DNA of 64,000 bases from Actinokineospora fastidiosa (GCF_014648415.1 NZ_BMRB01000003.1:496001-560000), one strand, 5' to 3'. Counted from the stretch's first letter, positions 17,441 through 29,605 are shown. Translations and numbers: made by a program. Notes: generated by a model from the sequence alone, not told the origin.

Positions 17441-17525
17441 CAATCGAGGCCGAGGGGAGAACACGCATCCAGAGCACGTGTGCAACATAGAACTCTGTCA
17501 ACAGAACCAACCCATCGACCAGACC

Positions 17526-19843
<2,318 letters not shown>

Positions 19844-19870
19844 CGAGGCCCCGCACTGGGCGGGGCCTCG
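19844..19870 (-). terminator. Stem-loop terminator after ctaD
   Basis: Perfect 11-bp GC-rich stem CGAGGCCCCGC / GCGGGGCCTCG with a five-base loop (ACTGG), starting six bases past the ctaD stop. There is no U-tract, as is common for actinobacterial intrinsic terminators. Confidence 0.75.
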
Positions 19871-19875
19871 ACGGT

Positions 19876-21648
19876 CTAGTTCGGCAGCGTGGGATCGCCC
19901 TTGGAGATCTCGTCCGGGTTCATCTTCTCGGCGACGATCTCCGACGGGGCAGGCCGGTGCTTGGCCGAGCCGACGCCCACGTACTTGTCGTGGTGGGACT
20001 GTTCGATCATGTGCGGGTAGTGCAGATCGAACGCCGGGCGCTCGGAGCGGATCCGGGGCAGCTCGGTGAAGTTGTGGCGCGGCGGCGGCGAGCTGGTGGC
20101 CCACTCCAGGGAGTTGCCGTAGCCCCACGGGTCGTCGGCGGTGGTGATCTCGCCGTAGCGGTAGCTCTTGAACACGTTCCAGATGAACGGCAGCGTCGAC
20201 GCGCCCAGGATGTACGCCCCGATCGTGGAGATCATGTTGAGCGTGGTGAACCCGTCGGTGGCCAGGTAGTCGGCGTAGCGGCGCGGGAAGCCCTCGTTGC
20301 CCAGCCAGTGCTGGACGAGGAACGTGCCGTGGAAGCCGATGAACGTGGTCCAGAAGTGCAGCTTGCCCAGCGGCTCGTCGAGGAACCGGCCGGTGATCTT
20401 CGGGAACCAGAAGTAGATGCCCGCGAAGGTCGCGAACACGATGGTGCCGTAGAGCACGTAGTGGAAGTGCGCGACGACGAAGTACGTGTCCGAGACGTGG
20501 AAGTCGATGGCCGGGGCGGCCAGCAGCACGCCGGTCAGGCCGCCGAAGAGGAACGTCACCAGGAAGCCGACGCTGAACAGCATCGGGGTCTCGAAGGTGA
20601 GCTGGCCCTTCCACATCGTGCCGATCCAGTTGAAGAACTTCACACCGGTCGGGACGGCGATGAGGAACGTCATGAACGCGAAGAACGGCAGCAGCACCGC
20701 GCCGGTGGCGTACATGTGGTGGGCCCACACGGTCATCGACAGGGCCGCGATGCCCAGGGTGGCGTAGATCAGACCGCGGTAGCCGAACAGCGGCTTGCGG
20801 CTGAACACCGGGATGATCTCCGAGACGATGCCGAAGAACGGGAGCGCGACGATGTAGACCTCGGGGTGGCCGAAGAACCAGAACAGGTGCTGCCAGAGGA
20901 TGACGCCGCCGTTCTCCGGGTCGAAGACGTGCGCGCCGAGCTGGCGGTCGGCCAGCAGGCCGAACAGCGCCGCGGTCAGGATCGGGAACGCCAGCAGCAC
21001 CAGGATGCTGGTGATCATGATGTTCCAGGTGAAGATCGGCATCCGGAACATGGTCATGCCGGGGGCGCGCAGGCAGACGATCGTGGTCAGCATGTTGACC
21101 GCGCCCAGGATGGTGCCGAGACCGCCGACGGCCAGACCGGTGATCCACAGGTCGGCGCCGACGCCGGGTGAGTGGATCTTGTCCGACAGCGGGGTGTAGG
21201 CGAACCAGCCGAAGTCGGCGGCGCCGCCCGGGGTGAGGAAGCCCGCCATCACGATCAGGCCGCCGAAGAGGTACAGCCAGTACGAGAAGGCGTTGAGCCT
21301 CGGGAAGGCGACGTCCGGGGAGCCGATCTGCAGCGGCAGGACGAAGTTGGCGAAGCCGAAGAGGATCGGCGTCGCGTACAGCAGCAGCATCACGGTGCCG
21401 TGCATGGTGAACAGCTGGTTGTACTGCTCCTGGGACAGGAACTGCTGTCCCGGCACGGCCAGCTCGCTGCGGATCAGCATGGCCATCGCGCCGCCCACCA
21501 TGAAGAAGGCGAACGACGTGACCAGGTACATGATGCCGATCTGCTTGTGGTCCGTCGTGCGGAACAGCCGCAGCAGGTACGAACCCTTGGCCTTCGCGCT
21601 GGCCGGGTACGGCCGCGTGGCGATCGGCTTGGGGGCTACTGCAGTCAC
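19876..21648 (-). CDS. ctaD: Cytochrome c oxidase (aa3) subunit I
   Basis: 590-residue haem-copper oxidase subunit I with about 12 membrane helices. Conserved elements include [16 protein letters not shown] (haem a ligand region), [13 protein letters not shown] (CuB His and Tyr), WAHHMYATG (CuB His-His) and [10 protein letters not shown] (haem ligands). The C-terminal tail [20 protein letters not shown] is typically actinobacterial. GTG at 21646-21648 gives MTAVAPKP and is five bases from AGGAGG; a GTG five codons upstream is less likely. Its partners ctaC, ctaE and qcr genes are not in this window. Confidence 0.95.
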   Translation of the reverse strand: MTAVAPKPIATRPYPASAKAKGSYLLRLFRTTDHKQIGIMYLVTSFAFFMVGGAMAMLIRSELAVPGQQFLSQEQYNQLFTMHGTVMLLLYATPILFGFANFVLPLQIGSPDVAFPRLNAFSYWLYLFGGLIVMAGFLTPGGAADFGWFAYTPLSDKIHSPGVGADLWITGLAVGGLGTILGAVNMLTTIVCLRAPGMTMFRMPIFTWNIMITSILVLLAFPILTAALFGLLADRQLGAHVFDPENGGVILWQHLFWFFGHPEVYIVALPFFGIVSEIIPVFSRKPLFGYRGLIYATLGIAALSMTVWAHHMYATGAVLLPFFAFMTFLIAVPTGVKFFNWIGTMWKGQLTFETPMLFSVGFLVTFLFGGLTGVLLAAPAIDFHVSDTYFVVAHFHYVLYGTIVFATFAGIYFWFPKITGRFLDEPLGKLHFWTTFIGFHGTFLVQHWLGNEGFPRRYADYLATDGFTTLNMISTIGAYILGASTLPFIWNVFKSYRYGEITTADDPWGYGNSLEWATSSPPPRHNFTELPRIRSERPAFDLHYPHMIEQSHHDKYVGVGSAKHRPAPSEIVAEKMNPDEISKGDPTLPN

Positions 21649-21787
21649 TCCTGCCTCCTGCACTGCCTTGTGGTGGGACTACTCGCGGGTACCCGACGAG
21701 CACCCGGGAGGATCGTAGCCCTCCGGGTGGGGCCGAGCGCGGCTGGGCTCTGACCGGTTTCGGTCCAGTTGCCCAGGTCACACCACA

Positions 21788-23032
21788 TCACGCCGCGCCG
21801 CCTCCCGGCCGTACCGCGTACTGGCGCAACACCAGGTCGGTGAAGGTGACCGGGCCGCGGGGCCCGGGGACGCGGTCGAGGTTGATGCCGGTCTCGGGCA
21901 CCCCGAGCAGCTTGAACCCGTCGAGCAGGCGGGTCGGGGCGTTCCAGAACACCCCGGTGCCGGTGTAGGCGGCGAAGAACGCCTCCGCCGCCTTCTCGTC
22001 GGTGGTGACGATGCCCGCTGCCAGGCCGGACGTGTCCTCGTTGGCCACGCGCACCGCGTGCTGGAGGTCGTCGACCGGGGCGATGGTGACGGTCGCCTCG
22101 TTGTCGCCGTCGAGCGCCCACTCGTAGCCGATGGGGTGCTCGTGCGGCGGCAGCGACGCCCGCACGCCCGCCTTCTCCAGGGCGGCGGTGATGCCCGGGA
22201 GGGCGGCGTCGTAGACGGCCTTGTGGACGAGCAGCAGGTTCAGGCGGTTGCAGACGCCGAGCCGGTCGAGGCTGCGGGTGATGAGGTCGGCGGCGAAGTC
22301 GGGGTCGGCCTCGGCGTCGTAGTAGAGGACGCCGCCGCCGTCGGCGTGCGCGAGCGTGCGGACGCCGTGCTGGGCGGCCCTGCGGTCGAGCTCGCGGGTG
22401 GTCTCGCCGCTGCCGCGCACGATGACCAGCGGGATCAGGTCGGGCAGCTCGACCAGCGCGCCCGCCGCGGCCCGGTCGGGGGTGGGGACGAGCTGGATGA
22501 CGTCTTCATCGATGCCGACGTCGGACAGGCCGGGGGCGATGACCCGGTCGAGGAGCGCCTGGGCGCTCCTGAGCGCGGCCGACCCGGTGCGCAGCACCCC
22601 GGCGTTTCGGGACTTGACCAGCTGGGAGGCGACATCGATGGTGACGTTGGGCCGGGCCTCGTAGTTGGCCCCGATCACCCCGACCGGCTTGCGGACCTCG
22701 ATCAGGTCGAACCCGCCGTCGAGCGTGCCCACCTTGCGGCTCGCGGCCGGGTGCGGGACGGACGCGAGCAGGCGCAGCTGCTCGGCCATGCCGTCGAGGC
22801 GCTCCTCGGTGATGCGCAGCCGGTCGAGCAGGCCGCCGCTCATGCCCGCCGCCTCGGCAGCCGCGACGTCCTCGGCGTTGGCGGCGAGGACCGCGCCGCG
22901 GGCCGACGACAGCCGGGCGGCCATCTCGCCGATCGCCGCGTCGATCGCCTCGTCGGTGGCGGCGGCCAGCGCCGGGGCTGCCCCCTTCGCCTTGGTCGCG
23001 CAGCTTCTGACGAGGTCGAGGATCTCGGTCAC
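21788..23032 (-). CDS. proA: Glutamate-5-semialdehyde dehydrogenase (gamma-glutamyl phosphate reductase) homologue
   Basis: 414-residue ALDH-superfamily enzyme of proline synthesis, reducing gamma-glutamyl phosphate with NADPH. Features are KPVGVIGANYEARPNVTIDV, VKSRNAGVLRTGSAAL and the presumed catalytic cysteine in LDRLGVCNRLN. Some stretches differ from common ProA (RLN instead of the usual ALET after the Cys; YNAR-type residues altered), so it is a divergent ProA or a close paralogue. proB is not adjacent. The gene stands alone, 50 bp before a TetR-family gene in the same direction. Confidence 0.8.
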   Translation of the reverse strand: MTEILDLVRSCATKAKGAAPALAAATDEAIDAAIGEMAARLSSARGAVLAANAEDVAAAEAAGMSGGLLDRLRITEERLDGMAEQLRLLASVPHPAASRKVGTLDGGFDLIEVRKPVGVIGANYEARPNVTIDVASQLVKSRNAGVLRTGSAALRSAQALLDRVIAPGLSDVGIDEDVIQLVPTPDRAAAGALVELPDLIPLVIVRGSGETTRELDRRAAQHGVRTLAHADGGGVLYYDAEADPDFAADLITRSLDRLGVCNRLNLLLVHKAVYDAALPGITAALEKAGVRASLPPHEHPIGYEWALDGDNEATVTIAPVDDLQHAVRVANEDTSGLAAGIVTTDEKAAEAFFAAYTGTGVFWNAPTRLLDGFKLLGVPETGINLDRVPGPRGPVTFTDLVLRQYAVRPGGGAA

Positions 23033-23083
23033 GCGGGCTTCCCTCTCGTCCGTGCTGGTCAGGAGGCCAATTGTGCCGTGCCG

Positions 23084-23683
23084 CTAGGTCGGCTGGCGGT
23101 CCGGGGCGGCCAGCAGGGCGCGCAGGGTGTCGGTCAGCACGCGGACGGGGATGCCCGGGTCGATGACCCGCTGGATGCCCAGGCCGATGCCGAGGCTGAG
23201 CAGCGCGGTGGCCAGGTCGGCCGGGGGCAGGCCCGCCGGGCCGGTGCGCTCGGCCCAGTCCCTGGCCAGGGCCTCGATGGCGCCGCGCACCGCCTTGTCG
23301 CGGGCGGCCAGCTCGGCGCGGAGCCCGGGGTCGCGGTGGGCGTGGACGGCGAACTCGACCTCCAGCATCGTCCAGCCCTCGTCGCCGACCATCCGCTCGG
23401 CCCACTCTGCGAGGGCGGTGACGGCCTCGTCGGGGGTCTTGCCGACGACGAGGGCGGCGATCTCCTCGATGTGGCCAGCGTGGATGTCGTCGAGGACGGC
23501 CAGGCACAGCTCGTCCTTGTTGCGGAAGTTGGAGTAGACCGCGCCCTTGGAGAAGCCCGCGGTGTCGGCGACCTTGTCCAGTGACGTCGCGTGGTACCCG
23601 TCGTGCAGGAACATCTGCCGGGCGGTGGCGACCAGCCGCTCGCGGGTGCGGGCCTGGCTCTGCGCCCTGGTCAGTCGTGCCAT
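23084..23683 (-). CDS. TetR/AcrR-family transcriptional regulator
   Basis: 199 residues. N-terminal TetR DNA-binding domain (TRERLVATARQMFLHDGYHA then TSLDKVADTAGFSKGAVYSN) and an all-helical ligand-binding domain with a C-terminal effector pocket. Target genes are unknown. It is followed 50 bp downstream by proA and preceded by an M50 protease gene at a 13-bp distance, so it may be cotranscribed with that unit and autoregulate it. Confidence 0.88.
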   Translation of the reverse strand: MARLTRAQSQARTRERLVATARQMFLHDGYHATSLDKVADTAGFSKGAVYSNFRNKDELCLAVLDDIHAGHIEEIAALVVGKTPDEAVTALAEWAERMVGDEGWTMLEVEFAVHAHRDPGLRAELAARDKAVRGAIEALARDWAERTGPAGLPPADLATALLSLGIGLGIQRVIDPGIPVRVLTDTLRALLAAPDRQPT

Positions 23684-23696
23684 ACCGGCAGCGTAA

Positions 23697-24386
23697 TCAG
23701 GGCACGAGCAGCCAGGCCGCGGCGACGGCGAGCGCGCCGGTGTTGATGACGGCGAACATCCCGACCCAGAACAGCCCGGGCGCGCCGGTGAGCCGGTGCA
23801 GCTGGTCGGCGTCGGAGTCGCGGGCGCGGCCGCGGCGGCGCTTGCGCTGCAGCTCGAACACCGGGCGCACGCCGCCGACGAGCAGGAACCAGGTGATGAG
23901 GTAGGCGAACGCGGCCTTGACCTCCTCGGTGGCCAGCCACGACACGGCGAAGAGGACGCCGCCGGTCACCAGGACGGACAGCACGCCGTAGAGGTTGCGG
24001 ATCATCACCAGGACCCCGAGGAGCAGCACCGCGCAGGTCACCAGCACCACGCCGACGCGCTCGGACAGCAGCAGCCCGGCGAACGCGAGCCCGAGCACCG
24101 ACGGCGCGAGGTAGCCCGCGAGCGCGGTGCACACCATCCCGGGGCCGTCGGTGCGGCCCCGGGAGACGGTGACGCCGGAGGTGTCCGAGTGCAGGCGGAT
24201 GGACGACAGCCGCCTGCCCGCCAGCAGCGCGACCAGCGCGTGGCCCGCCTCGTGCACGATCGTGACGACGTTGCGCGCGGGCCGCCACAGCGCGTCCCAC
24301 AGCACGACGAGCAGGGCGGCGGCCGCGGTGATGAGCACCATCGCCGCGGGCGGCTGGAACTGCTCGCCGAAGATGTCGGAGATCAC
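23697..24386 (-). CDS. M50-family membrane metalloprotease
   Basis: 229-residue polytopic membrane protein with zinc motif H45-EAG-H49 (IVHEAGHALVALLAGRR) in a membrane segment, six or so further helices, and a basic cytosolic insert (ELQRKRRRGRARD). This is the compact single-domain M50B form without PDZ common in actinobacteria (annotated M50 family metallopeptidase); substrates are unknown. The GTG start overlaps the stop of the flavin monooxygenase (GTGA), so the two are coupled, an unusual pairing. Confidence 0.82.
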   Translation of the reverse strand: MISDIFGEQFQPPAAMVLITAAAALLVVLWDALWRPARNVVTIVHEAGHALVALLAGRRLSSIRLHSDTSGVTVSRGRTDGPGMVCTALAGYLAPSVLGLAFAGLLLSERVGVVLVTCAVLLLGVLVMIRNLYGVLSVLVTGGVLFAVSWLATEEVKAAFAYLITWFLLVGGVRPVFELQRKRRRGRARDSDADQLHRLTGAPGLFWVGMFAVINTGALAVAAAWLLVP

Positions 24387-25480
24387 GCAGGCGATTGTCC
24401 CGGAGCGGTCCATCCGGCGACCGACTGCAGCTGCCTGCGCATCACGATCGGGGGCGTGGCGCGCACCACGAGGTTGCGCAGCGCCTGGCCCCTGCGGCGG
24501 TGCACCATCGCCCCGACCTGCCGCGACCGCTTGACGATGCCCTGCGCGCGGGGTCGGCGCACGGCGTCGTACCGGGCCAGGCCGTCGGGCTCGTGGGCGT
24601 GGGCGGCCAGGGTCACCGCGTCCTCCAGGGCCTGGCAGGCGCCCTGGCCCAGGTTCGGGGTCATGGCGTGCGCGGCGTCGCCGACCAGGGCGACCGGTCC
24701 GCGCGCGAAGGACGGCAGGTCCGGCTGGTAGTAGAGGTCGTGGCGGAGCACGGCGCCCGGGTCCGCGGCGGCGAGGACGGCGGGGATCGGGTCCGGCCAG
24801 CCCGCGAACCGGCGGCGCAGGAGGGCCAGCTCGTCGTCGACGGGCGCTGTCTGGGCGGAGGACGCGTAGCAGTAGACGGTGTCCTCCCCCATCGGGAAGA
24901 CGCCGAAGACGAGCCCGTCGCCCCAGGTCTCGCTGCCGTCGAAGGCGGGGATGCCCGCGTGCGGGACCACCATCCGCCACGCGGTGTACCCGGCCGGGCG
25001 CGGGGCCGGGGCGTCCGGCCAGAAGACGGCGCGGACCCGGCTGCGGATGCCGTCGGCGCCGACCAGCAGGTCCACGGGCGTCGAGTCGACCACCGGCCTG
25101 CCGTCCTCGACGCGCGGGTCGTCGATCCGCGTGCCGGGGACCAGGCACTCGGCGGGGACGGCGGCGCGCAGGATCGCCAGCAGGTCGGCGCGGTGCAGCA
25201 TCACGACCTCGTCGTCGGAGCCCGTCCCGCGGACCAGCCACCGGCCCGCGCGGTCGCGGAAGCCGCCCTTGCCCGGGTGGCCGCCCGCCGCCCTGACCTG
25301 GTCGCCCACGCCGAGGGAGTCCAGGGCGGACAGCGCGTTGGACCACAGGGAGATGCCCGCGCCCACCTCGCCGAACTCCGGGGACTGCTCGTAGACCCGC
25401 ACGTCCCAGCCGCGCCGGACCAGGGCCGCCGCGGTGGCCAGGCCGCCGATGCCGCCGCCGACGATCGCCGCCGTTCGCAT
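24383..25480 (-). CDS. FAD-dependent aromatic-type monooxygenase
   Basis: 365-residue group A flavoprotein monooxygenase. The Rossmann motif AAIVGGGIGGLATAAAL (4-20), the DG motif LLVGADGIRSRVRAVFW and the GD motif GPVALVGDAAHAMTPNLGQGAC are all present, as in salicylate- or kynurenine-hydroxylase relatives. ATG 25480 follows GGAGG by six bases; ATG 25486 would leave no spacing. It is divergent from a TetR gene with two palindromes between them, which suggests substrate-inducible control. Substrate unknown. Confidence 0.88.
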   Translation of the reverse strand: MRTAAIVGGGIGGLATAAALVRRGWDVRVYEQSPEFGEVGAGISLWSNALSALDSLGVGDQVRAAGGHPGKGGFRDRAGRWLVRGTGSDDEVVMLHRADLLAILRAAVPAECLVPGTRIDDPRVEDGRPVVDSTPVDLLVGADGIRSRVRAVFWPDAPAPRPAGYTAWRMVVPHAGIPAFDGSETWGDGLVFGVFPMGEDTVYCYASSAQTAPVDDELALLRRRFAGWPDPIPAVLAAADPGAVLRHDLYYQPDLPSFARGPVALVGDAAHAMTPNLGQGACQALEDAVTLAAHAHEPDGLARYDAVRRPRAQGIVKRSRQVGAMVHRRRGQALRNLVVRATPPIVMRRQLQSVAGWTAPGQSPA

Positions 25481-25491
25481 AGCCATCCTCC

Positions 25492-25526
25492 CTCTACAGG
25501 TGTAGAGCAACTCTACACTCGTAGAG
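25492..25526. promoter_or_regulatory. Double palindromic operator in the monooxygenase/TetR intergenic region
   Basis: Two 16-bp palindromes built from the same half-site CTCTAC: CTCTACA-GG-TGTAGAG (25492-25507) and CTCTAC-ACTC-GTAGAG (25511-25526), centred 19 bp apart. The second contains the TetR gene's -10-like TACACT (25514-25519) and ends on the first base of its GTG start. The first lies just upstream of the monooxygenase SD. This is a strong candidate for autoregulation and control of the flavoenzyme by the TetR protein. Confidence 0.75.
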
Positions 25527-26098
25527 TGACTCGACGGGACCAGGTGACCGACGCCGCGATCGCCACCCTCGCCAGGGACGGCCTGCGCGGGCTCACGCAC
25601 CGGGCCGTCGACCGGGCCGCCGGACTGCCCGAAGGGTCGTGTTCGTACTACTTCCGCACCCGCCACGCGCTTCTCGTCGGCACCGTGACGCGCATGGCCG
25701 ACCTGGACACGGTCGACCTGGTCCCCGCCGATCTGCCGCCGATGGACGTCGACCACCTCGCCGCGCTCGTCGCCGACCTTGTCGAGCAGGCCTCGACAAC
25801 GCACCGGGACCGGATGCTCGCGCGGTACGAGCTGTCCATTGAGGCCACGCGGAGGCCGGAACTGCGGGCAGCGCTGACCGCCGTCGGCGAGCGGTACCGC
25901 CAGTTGGCCATGCGGATCGTGGCCGCGACCGGGGCAGGCGACGCCGAGCGGAAGGGCCGCGCGCTGGTCGCCTTCCTCGACGGGCTGATCTACGACCGGA
26001 TCGCCGGGGCGGGCGCGCGGGCGCTTGCCACCGAGGAGATCCGGCAGTCGGTGCGGGAGTCCCTGACCGGCATCCTGGGCCACCCGTCCGGGTCATGA
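25526..26098 (+). CDS. TetR-family regulator divergent from the flavin monooxygenase
   Basis: 190 residues. TetR N-terminal helix-turn-helix (RDQVTDAAIATLARDGLRGL then THRAVDRAAGLPEGSCSYYF) and a helical ligand domain. The GTG start at 25526 lies six bases after a -10-like TACACT and has no SD, so a leaderless transcript is likely. The operator palindrome covers this promoter, implying autorepression. It is the natural regulator of the divergent monooxygenase/M50 pair. Confidence 0.88.
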   Translation: MTRRDQVTDAAIATLARDGLRGLTHRAVDRAAGLPEGSCSYYFRTRHALLVGTVTRMADLDTVDLVPADLPPMDVDHLAALVADLVEQASTTHRDRMLARYELSIEATRRPELRAALTAVGERYRQLAMRIVAATGAGDAERKGRALVAFLDGLIYDRIAGAGARALATEEIRQSVRESLTGILGHPSGS

Positions 26099-26251
26099 AC
26101 CCGCGCTCGATCCTCGCCATGCCCCCGGCGCTGTGGTTGACTGGCCGTGGTCGCTCGCTTCGCCGCCGTGTTCGCCCGGCATCGAAACCCGCGTCCGCCG
26201 ACACATGTACGGCCGCCCCCGCGGCCACAGCAGGACAGCTAGGAGACAGGC

Positions 26252-26458
26252 ATGGCCCAGGGCACCGTGAAGTGGTTCAACTCGGAGAAGGGCTACGGAT
26301 TCATCCAGCCGGAGGATGGCAGCTCGGACGTCTTCGTCCACTACTCGGAGATCCAGTCGAGCGGCTTCCGCACCCTCGAGGAGAACCAGAAGGTGCGCTA
26401 CGAGATCGGCCAGGGCACGAAGGGCCCCCAGGCAACCGGCGTGACCGTGATCAGCTGA
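26252..26458 (+). CDS. cspA: Cold-shock protein CspA family
   Basis: 68-residue OB-fold nucleic-acid-binding protein. RNP motifs KGYGFI and VFVHY are intact and the start [17 protein letters not shown] is canonical for actinobacterial CspA. SD AGGAGA precedes the ATG. A strong terminator hairpin follows 22 bp after the stop, so it is monocistronic. Confidence 0.96.
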   Translation: MAQGTVKWFNSEKGYGFIQPEDGSSDVFVHYSEIQSSGFRTLEENQKVRYEIGQGTKGPQATGVTVIS

Positions 26459-26480
26459 CAACCGTTCCACGAGATACTTC

Positions 26481-26520
26481 CGATCGGGCTCCACGTGCCG
26501 TGTGGGGCCCGATCGTTTCG
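26481..26520 (+). terminator. Intrinsic terminator after cspA
   Basis: 14-bp stem with one mismatch, CGATCGGGCTCCAC / GTGGGGCCCGATCG (26481-26494 and 26502-26515), with a seven-base loop and then TTTCG. It separates cspA from tex. Confidence 0.8.
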
Positions 26521-26551
26521 TTCGCCAGTCCTTTCGCCGAAAGAAACCACC

Positions 26552-29101
26552 ATGACAGTGCAGAGCATCACCGGTCGGATCGCCGAGCAGCTCGGGGTGC
26601 GGGAAGGACAGGTCGTCGCGGCCGTCGACCTGCTCGACGGCGGGGCGACCGTGCCGTTCATCGCCCGGTACCGCAAGGAGGTCACCGGCGCGCTGGACGA
26701 CGAGCAGCTGCGCACCCTGGAGGAGCGCCTGCGCTACCTGCGCGAGCTGGAGGAACGGCGGACGGCGATCCTGGAGTCCATCCGGGAACAGGGCAAACTG
26801 GACGACGCGCTGACCGCCCAGATCATGGCGGCGGACTCCAAGGCCCGGCTTGAGGACATCTACCTGCCCTACAAGCCCAAGCGGCGCACGAAGGCCCAGA
26901 TCGCCCGCGAGAACGGGCTCGAGCCGCTGGCCGACGCGCTGCTGGGCGACCCGACGCTGGACCCGCCCGCCACGGCCGCGGCGTACCTCGGCGAGAACGT
27001 CGCCGACGAGGCCGCCGCGCTGGAGGGCGCGCGGGCCATCCTGGTCGAGCGCTTCGGCGAGGACGCCGACCTGATCGGCGAGCTGCGCGAGCGCATGTGG
27101 ACCCGCGGCGCGATGGTGTCGAAGGTGCGCGAGGGCAAGGAGACCGACGGCGCCAAGTTCGCCGACTACTTCGACTTCAGCGAGCCGCTGGCCAAGCTGC
27201 CCTCGCACCGCGTGCTCGCGCTGTACCGCGGGGAGAAGGAGGAGGTGCTCGACCTCACCCTCGACCCCGACCCGGACGCGGACCCGTTGGCCCGCAGCGA
27301 CTACGAGGTGCGCATCGCCGCCCGGTTCGGCGTGGCCGACCAGGGCCGCGCGGCCGACAAGTGGCTGATGGACACGGTGCGCTGGGCGTGGCGCACGCGC
27401 ATCCTGGTGCACTTGGGCATCGACCTGCGCGGGCGGCTGCGGCAGGAGGCCGAGGACGAGGCCGTGCGCGTCTTCGCCGCGAACCTGCGCGACCTGCTGC
27501 TCGCCGCGCCCGCCGGGACCCGCGCCACGCTCGGCCTCGACCCCGGCTTCCGCACCGGCGTCAAGGTCGCCGTCGTCGACGCGACCGGCAAGGTGGTCGA
27601 CACGGCCACGATCTACCCGCACGTGCCGCAGCAGCGCTGGGACGAGTCGCTGGCGGTGCTGGCGAAGCTCTGCGCCAAGCACCGCGTTGAGCTGCTGGCC
27701 ATCGGCAACGGCACGGCGTCGCGGGAGACCGACAAGCTGGCGGGCGACCTGATCAAGCGGTTCCCCGAGCTGCGGCTGACGAAGGTGATGGTGTCGGAGG
27801 CGGGCGCGTCGGTGTACTCGGCGTCGGCCTACGCCACCCAGGAGCTGCCCGACCTCGACGTGTCGCTGCGCGGCGCGGTGTCCATCGCGCGGCGGCTGCA
27901 GGACCCGCTGGCGGAGCTGGTGAAGATCGACCCGAAGTCGATCGGCGTCGGGCAGTACCAGCACGACATCTCCGAGGTGAAGCTGTCGCGCTCGCTGGAC
28001 GCGGTGGTCGAGGACTGCGTGAACGGCGTCGGCGTCGACGTCAACACCGCGTCAGTCCCGCTGCTGACCCGGGTGTCGGGCATCGGGGCGTCGCTGGCGG
28101 AGAACATCGTCGCCCACCGCGACGCCAACGGGCCGTTCCGCTCGCGCACGGGCTTGAAGGAGGTGCCTCGGCTGGGCGCGAAGGCGTTCGAGCTGTGCGC
28201 GGGCTTCCTCCGCATCCGCGGCGGCGACGACCCGCTGGACGCCTCCAGCGTCCACCCGGAGTCCTACCCGGTGGTCCGCCGCATCCTGGCCTCCACCGGC
28301 GGTGACCTGACGGGCCTGATCGGCAACACGGCGACCCTGCGCTCGCTGAAGCCGTCGTCGTTCGTGGACGAGACCTTCGGCCTGCCGACGGTCACCGACA
28401 TCCTCGCCGAACTCGAGAAGCCCGGCCGCGACCCCCGCCCGGCCTTCACCACCGCGACCTTCGCCGAAGGCGTCGAAACCCTGGCCGACCTGCGCCCCGG
28501 CATGACCCTGGAAGGCGTGGTCACCAATGTGGCCGCCTTCGGCGCCTTTGTGGACATCGGCGTTCACCAGGATGGTCTGGTCCACGTGTCGGCCCTGTCG
28601 AAGACGTTCGTGAAGGACCCGCGCGACGTGGTGAAGTCCGGGGACGTGGTCAAGGTGAAGGTGCTGGACGTGGACATCCCACGCAAGCGCATCTCCCTGA
28701 CCCTGCGCCTGGATGACGAGGTGCAGCCCGGTGGCGCGAACGGCTCCGGCCAGCGCGGCCGCGGCCAGGGCTCCCAGCCCGACCGAGGCCGACGCGGCCA
28801 GGGCGACCGAACCCAGCGCGGCCAGGGCGGCGCCGGCGGCCAGGGCAACGCTGGCGGCCAGGGCAACGCTGGCGGCCAGAGCAGCGGCGGCCGCGGCGGC
28901 CAGGGCAGCAGCGGCGCCCACGGCAGCCCGGGCGACCGCGGTCAAGGCCAAGGCGACCGAGCCAACCGCGGCCAGAACCGAAACGGCGACGGCCACCGCA
29001 CCGGCCAGCGCGGCACCAAACCCAACCGCGACCGCCGCGACGCCCCCGCCCCCTCCGGCGCCATGGCCGAAGCCCTCCGCCGAGCCGGCTACAAGGGCTA
29101 A
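26552..29101 (+). CDS. tex: Tex-family RNA-binding transcription accessory protein
   Basis: 849 residues, longer than the usual 770-790. Order: N-terminal Tex helical/HTH region ([20 protein letters not shown]), YqgF-like domain ([20 protein letters not shown]), helix-hairpin-helix pair ([20 protein letters not shown]) and an S1 domain (about 646-726; [20 protein letters not shown]). A low-complexity tail of about 120 residues rich in Gly, Gln, Arg, Asn and Ala follows, with repeats such as [12 protein letters not shown], ending in [12 protein letters not shown]. The ATG at 26552 gives the standard [14 protein letters not shown]. Tex binds structured RNA and affects transcription and translation. 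Confidence 0.94.
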   Translation: MTVQSITGRIAEQLGVREGQVVAAVDLLDGGATVPFIARYRKEVTGALDDEQLRTLEERLRYLRELEERRTAILESIREQGKLDDALTAQIMAADSKARLEDIYLPYKPKRRTKAQIARENGLEPLADALLGDPTLDPPATAAAYLGENVADEAAALEGARAILVERFGEDADLIGELRERMWTRGAMVSKVREGKETDGAKFADYFDFSEPLAKLPSHRVLALYRGEKEEVLDLTLDPDPDADPLARSDYEVRIAARFGVADQGRAADKWLMDTVRWAWRTRILVHLGIDLRGRLRQEAEDEAVRVFAANLRDLLLAAPAGTRATLGLDPGFRTGVKVAVVDATGKVVDTATIYPHVPQQRWDESLAVLAKLCAKHRVELLAIGNGTASRETDKLAGDLIKRFPELRLTKVMVSEAGASVYSASAYATQELPDLDVSLRGAVSIARRLQDPLAELVKIDPKSIGVGQYQHDISEVKLSRSLDAVVEDCVNGVGVDVNTASVPLLTRVSGIGASLAENIVAHRDANGPFRSRTGLKEVPRLGAKAFELCAGFLRIRGGDDPLDASSVHPESYPVVRRILASTGGDLTGLIGNTATLRSLKPSSFVDETFGLPTVTDILAELEKPGRDPRPAFTTATFAEGVETLADLRPGMTLEGVVTNVAAFGAFVDIGVHQDGLVHVSALSKTFVKDPRDVVKSGDVVKVKVLDVDIPRKRISLTLRLDDEVQPGGANGSGQRGRGQGSQPDRGRRGQGDRTQRGQGGAGGQGNAGGQGNAGGQSSGGRGGQGSSGAHGSPGDRGQGQGDRANRGQNRNGDGHRTGQRGTKPNRDRRDAPAPSGAMAEALRRAGYKG

Positions 29102-29119
29102 CCCCAAGCCCGCACCGCC

Positions 29120-29436
29120 TGCTCGACCGGACCGATGCCGGTCGGGCCCCAAGCCCCCACCACCCTGCCCGACCCGACCGATGCCCGTCAGACCCCAAGC
29201 CCCCACCGCCCAGCCCGACCCGACCGATGCCCGTCAGACCCCAAGCCCCCCACCGCCCAGCCCGACCCGACCGATGCCCGTCAGACCCCAAGCCCCCACC
29301 GCCCAGCCCGACCCGACCGATGCCCGTCAGACCCCAAGCCCCCACCGCCCAGCCCGACCCGACCGGTGCCGGTCGGCCCCCCGCTCGCACCACCCTGCCC
29401 GACCCGATCGTTGCCTGTCGGACTCCAAGTCCACTG
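29120..29436. repeat. 46-bp tandem repeat array (about seven units) after tex
   Basis: Units beginning CCCGACCCGACCGATGCC start at 29168, 29214, 29261 and 29307 and are nearly identical (the second has one extra C). Degenerate copies begin at about 29120, 29353 and 29398. The 46-bp period is not a multiple of three, so the array does not encode a repeat protein. Neighbouring open frames are by-products of composition. Confidence 0.88.
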
Positions 29437-29605
29437 GCTGCCCGCCCGCAAACGGCGGCCGGTCGACCGTGCCCGCGTGACCACCATGCGCCGGTCGACC
29501 GGCTCCGGGCCGCGCCTTCCACCGCAAGCCAAGCTCGGTGCCCCGCACCACGAGTCGCCACCTCGTCCGCGGGTCCTCATAGGCACCAACCTTGCCGTCC
29601 CACGA
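29437..29605. other. Remainder of the tex 3' gap, no gene seen
   Basis: The 677 bp between tex and the STAS gene consist of the 46-bp array, this non-repetitive stretch, and an AT-richer motif cluster. Open frames here lack family-like sequence. The two flanking genes converge, so no promoter for them is expected. Confidence 0.6.

Larger units (their letters stand above)
16942..17525. other. 584-bp intergenic region made largely of repeats
   Basis: No convincing gene. The first half is a 60-bp tandem repeat. A 91-bp hairpin-forming element follows at 17350-17440. Because the repeat period is a multiple of three and the GC is very high, several frames are open on both strands, but codon use is not gene-like and they are not conserved-looking proteins. 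Confidence 0.75.

Noticed and set aside
29120..29436. Possible CRISPR array from 46-bp repeats
   Set aside because: The whole unit repeats, without variable spacers, and no cas genes are nearby.
28052..29589. Large antisense frames opposite the tex tail and downstream repeats (Gly/Ala/Val-rich)
   Set aside because: They mirror the tex reading frame and a 46-bp repeat whose period is not a multiple of three, so the repeat cannot encode a regular protein.
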